Assembly: GCF_040939455.1 (NCBI RefSeq) | Contig: NC_134108.1 | Location: 88,828,001 to 88,892,000 of the forward strand | Length of the DNA: 64,000 nucleotides | Reading direction: 5' to 3' | Source of the DNA: Microcebus murinus | Lineage: Eukaryota > Chordata > Mammalia > Primates > Cheirogaleidae | Part shown: piece by piece, positions 60,406-64,000 of the stretch | Position numbering within the stretch: the first letter of the stretch is position 1 | How the letters are laid out: every line of letters starts with the position of its first letter | The notes under the pieces: generated by a model | The model's input: only the letters and a program-made list of their open reading frames with translations | What the model was told of the DNA's origin: nothing | Databases searched by the model: none | Position numbers and translations under genes: made by a program

Positions 60406-60508
60406 GACGCAGGTGTATGCTTTCATGATTTCAAGGACAAAGTAGAAAAAGTTCCTCAACCAGCCAGTGTTACGGCAAAGCTTCAAGAAAAAGGAATGGA
60501 TATGGAAG
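60406..60508 (+). other. Candidate internal exon (103 bp), weak
   Basis: A strong pyrimidine acceptor ('cagctgctgcttcctctag') precedes 103 bp that are open in one frame (core FKDKVEKVPQPASVTAKLQE) and end at GAAG before the near-consensus donor 'gtaagt'. I do not recognise the protein. An alternative acceptor 7 bp downstream ('gacgcag') would keep frame with the ATG at 59507. Support is splice-site quality plus an open frame only. Confidence 0.28.
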
Positions 60509-60510
60509 GT

Positions 60511-62104
60511 AAGTTCGCGTTTTTTATTATCTTGAGCATTTATTCAGACACGTAGGAGAAACAATTTCATTCACTTGTTACTAAAATGTTATCTAAGTGA
60601 GTTGCAAGTCTCCTGTTTGCCGCCCCTTGTCAATCACTTCTCGGGCCTTTTATTCATTCCTAACATGTATATATCAGGTTTAGATTAACTTAGTAGAAAT
60701 ATATCATTGATTCTGTTGTAAATAGTTAAAAATCATTAATTCATTTCTTATAAGTTCCACTTTTACTGGTGGCCCACTAAGTTCTTTTTTTGTTTTGTAT
60801 TATTATTATTATTTTGGCTATAAAATTGCACAAAGCAGATCAAACTTCACCTTTAAAGCAAAACATTTCCTTGTGTATGGAAATAAGGTAAAATGTCCCC
60901 AAATATATCTAGGATGTAATGCCTTGAAATTTAGAAAAGTCATCCTATTAAATTAGTATGAATTCCTCTTTCCTCTCTGAGGCAGATATCCTATTTAATT
61001 CTCTCAAATGTGTGAACAATTATCTTAAACTATAACATGAAATTACCAGTCTGTGTATAATAATACTCAAGAATGTGACTGTCTGGCCTCACATCTTTCT
61101 AAGGCACTTTGAGATTTTCTAGAAAATTAAAATTTAGATGAATATATGTCTTCATTCACAGCCAATGGGAAAAGTCCTAAAAGTTCACAATTTCTAATTT
61201 TGTGGGGGTTTTACTGAATAATCATCTAGTCTTAGCTCTATAAACAAGGTGCCTATAAATGAAAGTGTAACAGGTATAATTAAGAGGCATTTGGTAAGAC
61301 TTGATAAACCCTTCTTGGTGTATTTCTCAGAAAATGGGAAAGTTAATGATTACATTTAATAAAAGCTAGGTTAATAAAAAAATCCTTTGGTAAGCCAGCA
61401 CGTTTCTATTTTTTGCCTTCAACAAAATTAAAGGAGGGTATAACAATGGTCAATAGCTAGATTTTTAAGTATGATTTTTGGTAATATATCACTATGAGTT
61501 TGAGTACATATCTTGAAATAATTTCCAAGAATTGAATGTTATAAAAATTACTCTATTTTCTTCTATTTGCTATTTAAATAATATTTCCCAGCATATATAA
61601 GAATAGAATTATAGTTAACATTGAATCCTGTCTCATTCTAGCAATAAGTCACATTTATCTGTGGATAAATGACTTAATTAAGAAAACTGACCATCTCACA
61701 AAGCAATGCCATTCTCGTAAAATCTTAACTTCTAGGTTTAATAATTGTCACTTTCTATAACATTTATATTCATTTGATAATGTATTATTAATTATAACTT
61801 ACACTAAGACATACAGACTTATCTTTGAGAAAAATATTACATTTTCATTTATATATTTGTATCACTGAAGTTTGATAGACATTTATGCATAAAATTAAGA
61901 TACAACTCTGAGGGGAAACTAGAATGAAAATATGATTTCAAGAAGAAAAGGTAATGATAGAGGTTTTTTATCTATTAAAAAGGAGCTCAAATATGTATTT
62001 TTAATAAATGATGGTGAATATTAAATCTAGTTATAAAATTTAGACTTCCTTATTTACATTTTAAAGAATGATATAACAAAATTTTGAGGGAGTTTTGCCC
62101 CTCA
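60511..62104. other. Unannotated AT-rich stretch
   Basis: No gene or recognisable repeat was seen apart from a small ATT tract near 60799. Confidence 0.4.
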
Positions 62105-63248
62105 ATTTATTTTTTCAATTGTATATATTTGTATCCAACATGATGTTTTGAAATATGTATACATACATTGTAGAATGGCTAAATAGAGCTAATTGATATA
62201 TGCATTACCTCATATATTTGTCAGTTTTTGTGGTGAAAATCTACTCTCTTAGTGATTTTTTCAGGAATACAATACGTTGTTGTTAACTATAGTCACCAGA
62301 TTGGACAATAGACCCATTACATTTATTCCTCTTATTTAATTGCAATTTTGTACCCTTTGACCAACATTTCCCTAACCCCCTCCATCCCAGTTCCTGGTAA
62401 CCACCATTCTACTCTGTTTCTATGAGGTTTGCTTTTTTAGATTCCACAGGTAAGTGAGATCATGCAGTGTTTGTCTCTCTGTGCCTGGCTTATTTCACTT
62501 AACATCCTCCAGGTTCATCCATGTTGTCAAAAATGACAGGATTTCATTCTTTTTAAGGCTGAATAGTATTCCATTGTGTATATATACCACATATTCTTTA
62601 TCTATTCATCCACTGGTGGACACTTAGGTTGGTTCCATATCTTCACTATTTTGAATAATGCTACAATGAATATGGGAGTGCAGGTATCTCTACAGCATAT
62701 TTATTTCATATCCTTTGGATATAAACCCAGTAGTGGTAGTTCTATTTATAATTTTTTGAGGAAACACCATACTATTTTCCATAATGGCTATACTAATTTA
62801 CATTTCCACCAGTGGTGTACAAGGGTTCCTTTTGTTCCACATCCTTGGCAACAATTATCTTTTGTCTTTTTGGTAATAGCCATTCTAACAGGTGTGAGGT
62901 GTTAGCTCATGGTTTTAATCTGCATTTTCCTGATGATTAGTAAATATTGAGTATTCTTTTATGTCCCTGTTGGCCATTTGTACATCATCTTTTGGGAATT
63001 GTCTGTTCATTTAAAAAATGTTTGCCCATTTTTTAATTGGGTTATTTTCTTGCTATGGAGTAGAGTTCCTTATAAATTTTGGATATTAACCTCTTATTAG
63101 ATGCATGGTTTGCAAATATTTTCTCCCAGCTCCATAAGTTGTCTCTTCACTCTGTTGACTATTTCCTTGTTTGTACAGAGGCTTTTTAGTTTGATGTAAT
63201 CTCATTTGTCTATTTTTACTCTTTCTGCCTATGCTTTTGGGGTCATGT

Positions 63249-63303
<55 letters not shown>

Positions 63304-64000
63304 TATAGACCAATGTCATGAGATTTTTGCCTGTTTTCTTCAAATAGTTTTACATTTTCAGGTATTACATATAAGTCCTTAATCCATTTGGGATCAATTT
63401 TTGTATATGGTGTGAGACAAGGGTCTAATTTCATTCTACTGCATATGGTTATCCAGTTTTCCCAGCCCCATTTATTGAAGAGACATTTTCCCATTGTGTG
63501 TTCTTGCCACTATTGTCAAAAATCAATTGACTGGAAATGTGTAAGTTTATTTATGTGCTTGCTATTGTGTTCTGTTGGTCTATGCGTCTGTTTATATGCC
63601 AGTACCATGTTGTTTGGATTACTATAGCTTTGTAGGATATTTTGAAGTCAGAGATCTTCAGCTTTGTTCTTTTTGTTCAAGATTACTTTGGTTATTCATT
63701 GTCTTTTGTGATTCCATACAAGTTTTAAGACTGTATTTTTTACTACTGTGGAAAATGTCATTGGATGTTTTATAGGGAAAAAATCTGAAAAATTTTTTAT
63801 AGGGAAAAATCTGCATTGAATCTGTAGATCATTTTGGGTAATGTAGGTATTTTAACAATATTCTTTGATATTCTTGCTGATTCCACGAGCAAATGATAGC
63901 TTTCCATTTGTTAGTATCTTCAATTTCTTTCATCAATGTTTTGTAGTTTTCAGTGTATATATCTTTCACCTCCTTGGGTAAATTTATTTCTATTTTATAT
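62105..64000 (-). mobile_element. L1 (L1MA-like), antisense, runs off window
   Basis: Antisense 3'UTR ('ctatagtcaccagattggac', 'aaccaccattctactctgtt') followed by the ORF2 C-terminal half ('ctgaatagtattccattgtg', 'cctgatgattagtaaatatt', 'caatttttgtatatggtgtg', 'cagttttcccagccccattt'). Frames are broken. The left end is the element's 3' end; the 5' part lies beyond the window. Confidence 0.92.
63252..63301 (+). repeat. (GT)25 microsatellite
   Basis: Pure GT dinucleotide run of about 50 bp inside the antisense L1. Confidence 0.99.

Overview
The window is primate nuclear DNA made almost entirely of interspersed repeats, with no complete host gene that I can identify. The young Alu elements carry an A-rich linker block (around 'aatagaaagaaattaatt' and 'ggccaactaa') between the two monomers and a 'gctaggctgacgccacggca' right arm. 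I associate this form with Malagasy lemurs rather than lorisoids or monkeys and apes, so the source is probably a lemuriform strepsirrhine; the species cannot be told from this sequence.

Layout. 1-2925 is an ancient L1M carcass carrying one old Alu and a tail-to-tail pair of young Alus. 2926-9950 is mostly unannotated sequence with an Alu, an L2, a MER5A, a MIR, two MER20 copies and one weak minus-strand candidate exon (5415-5498). 9953-20680 holds two L1 5'UTR-only fragments (the first ending in an Alu tail), a Tc1/mariner-type MITE, a twin-primed L1 end, an antisense L1, L2/MIR copies and an MLT1 LTR split by a small L1 end. 21613-30275 holds two Alus, an antisense L2, an L1 with a large internal deletion and an old Alu. 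31833-38520 holds hAT MITEs, an Alu, MIRs and a second copy of the MITE.

The centrepiece is 40260-47096: a lineage-specific L1 bounded by a perfect 15-bp target-site duplication. It has about 1.2 kb of 5'UTR, an intact ORF1 (334 aa), and an ORF2 broken by one nonsense codon and one 8-bp deletion. Its 3'UTR has a hairpin and G-tracts. The tail carries roughly 460 bp of non-L1 DNA with several internal poly(A) tracts, which is the signature of serial 3' transduction. 47097-64000 is older repeat material (L1, L2, MIR, AluJ, MER20) with one weak plus-strand candidate exon (60406-60508) and a partial antisense L1 running off the right edge.

How the parts work together: L1 ORF1p and ORF2p supply the machinery that copied the L1 ends and Alus seen here, all with A tails and direct repeats. 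The MITEs would have relied on a transposase encoded elsewhere. The most informative signals are about retrotransposition mechanism (serial transduction, twin priming, breaks at G-tracts, an L1/Alu chimera, 5'UTR block turnover). No prokaryote-type system, CRISPR array, tRNA or rRNA was seen.
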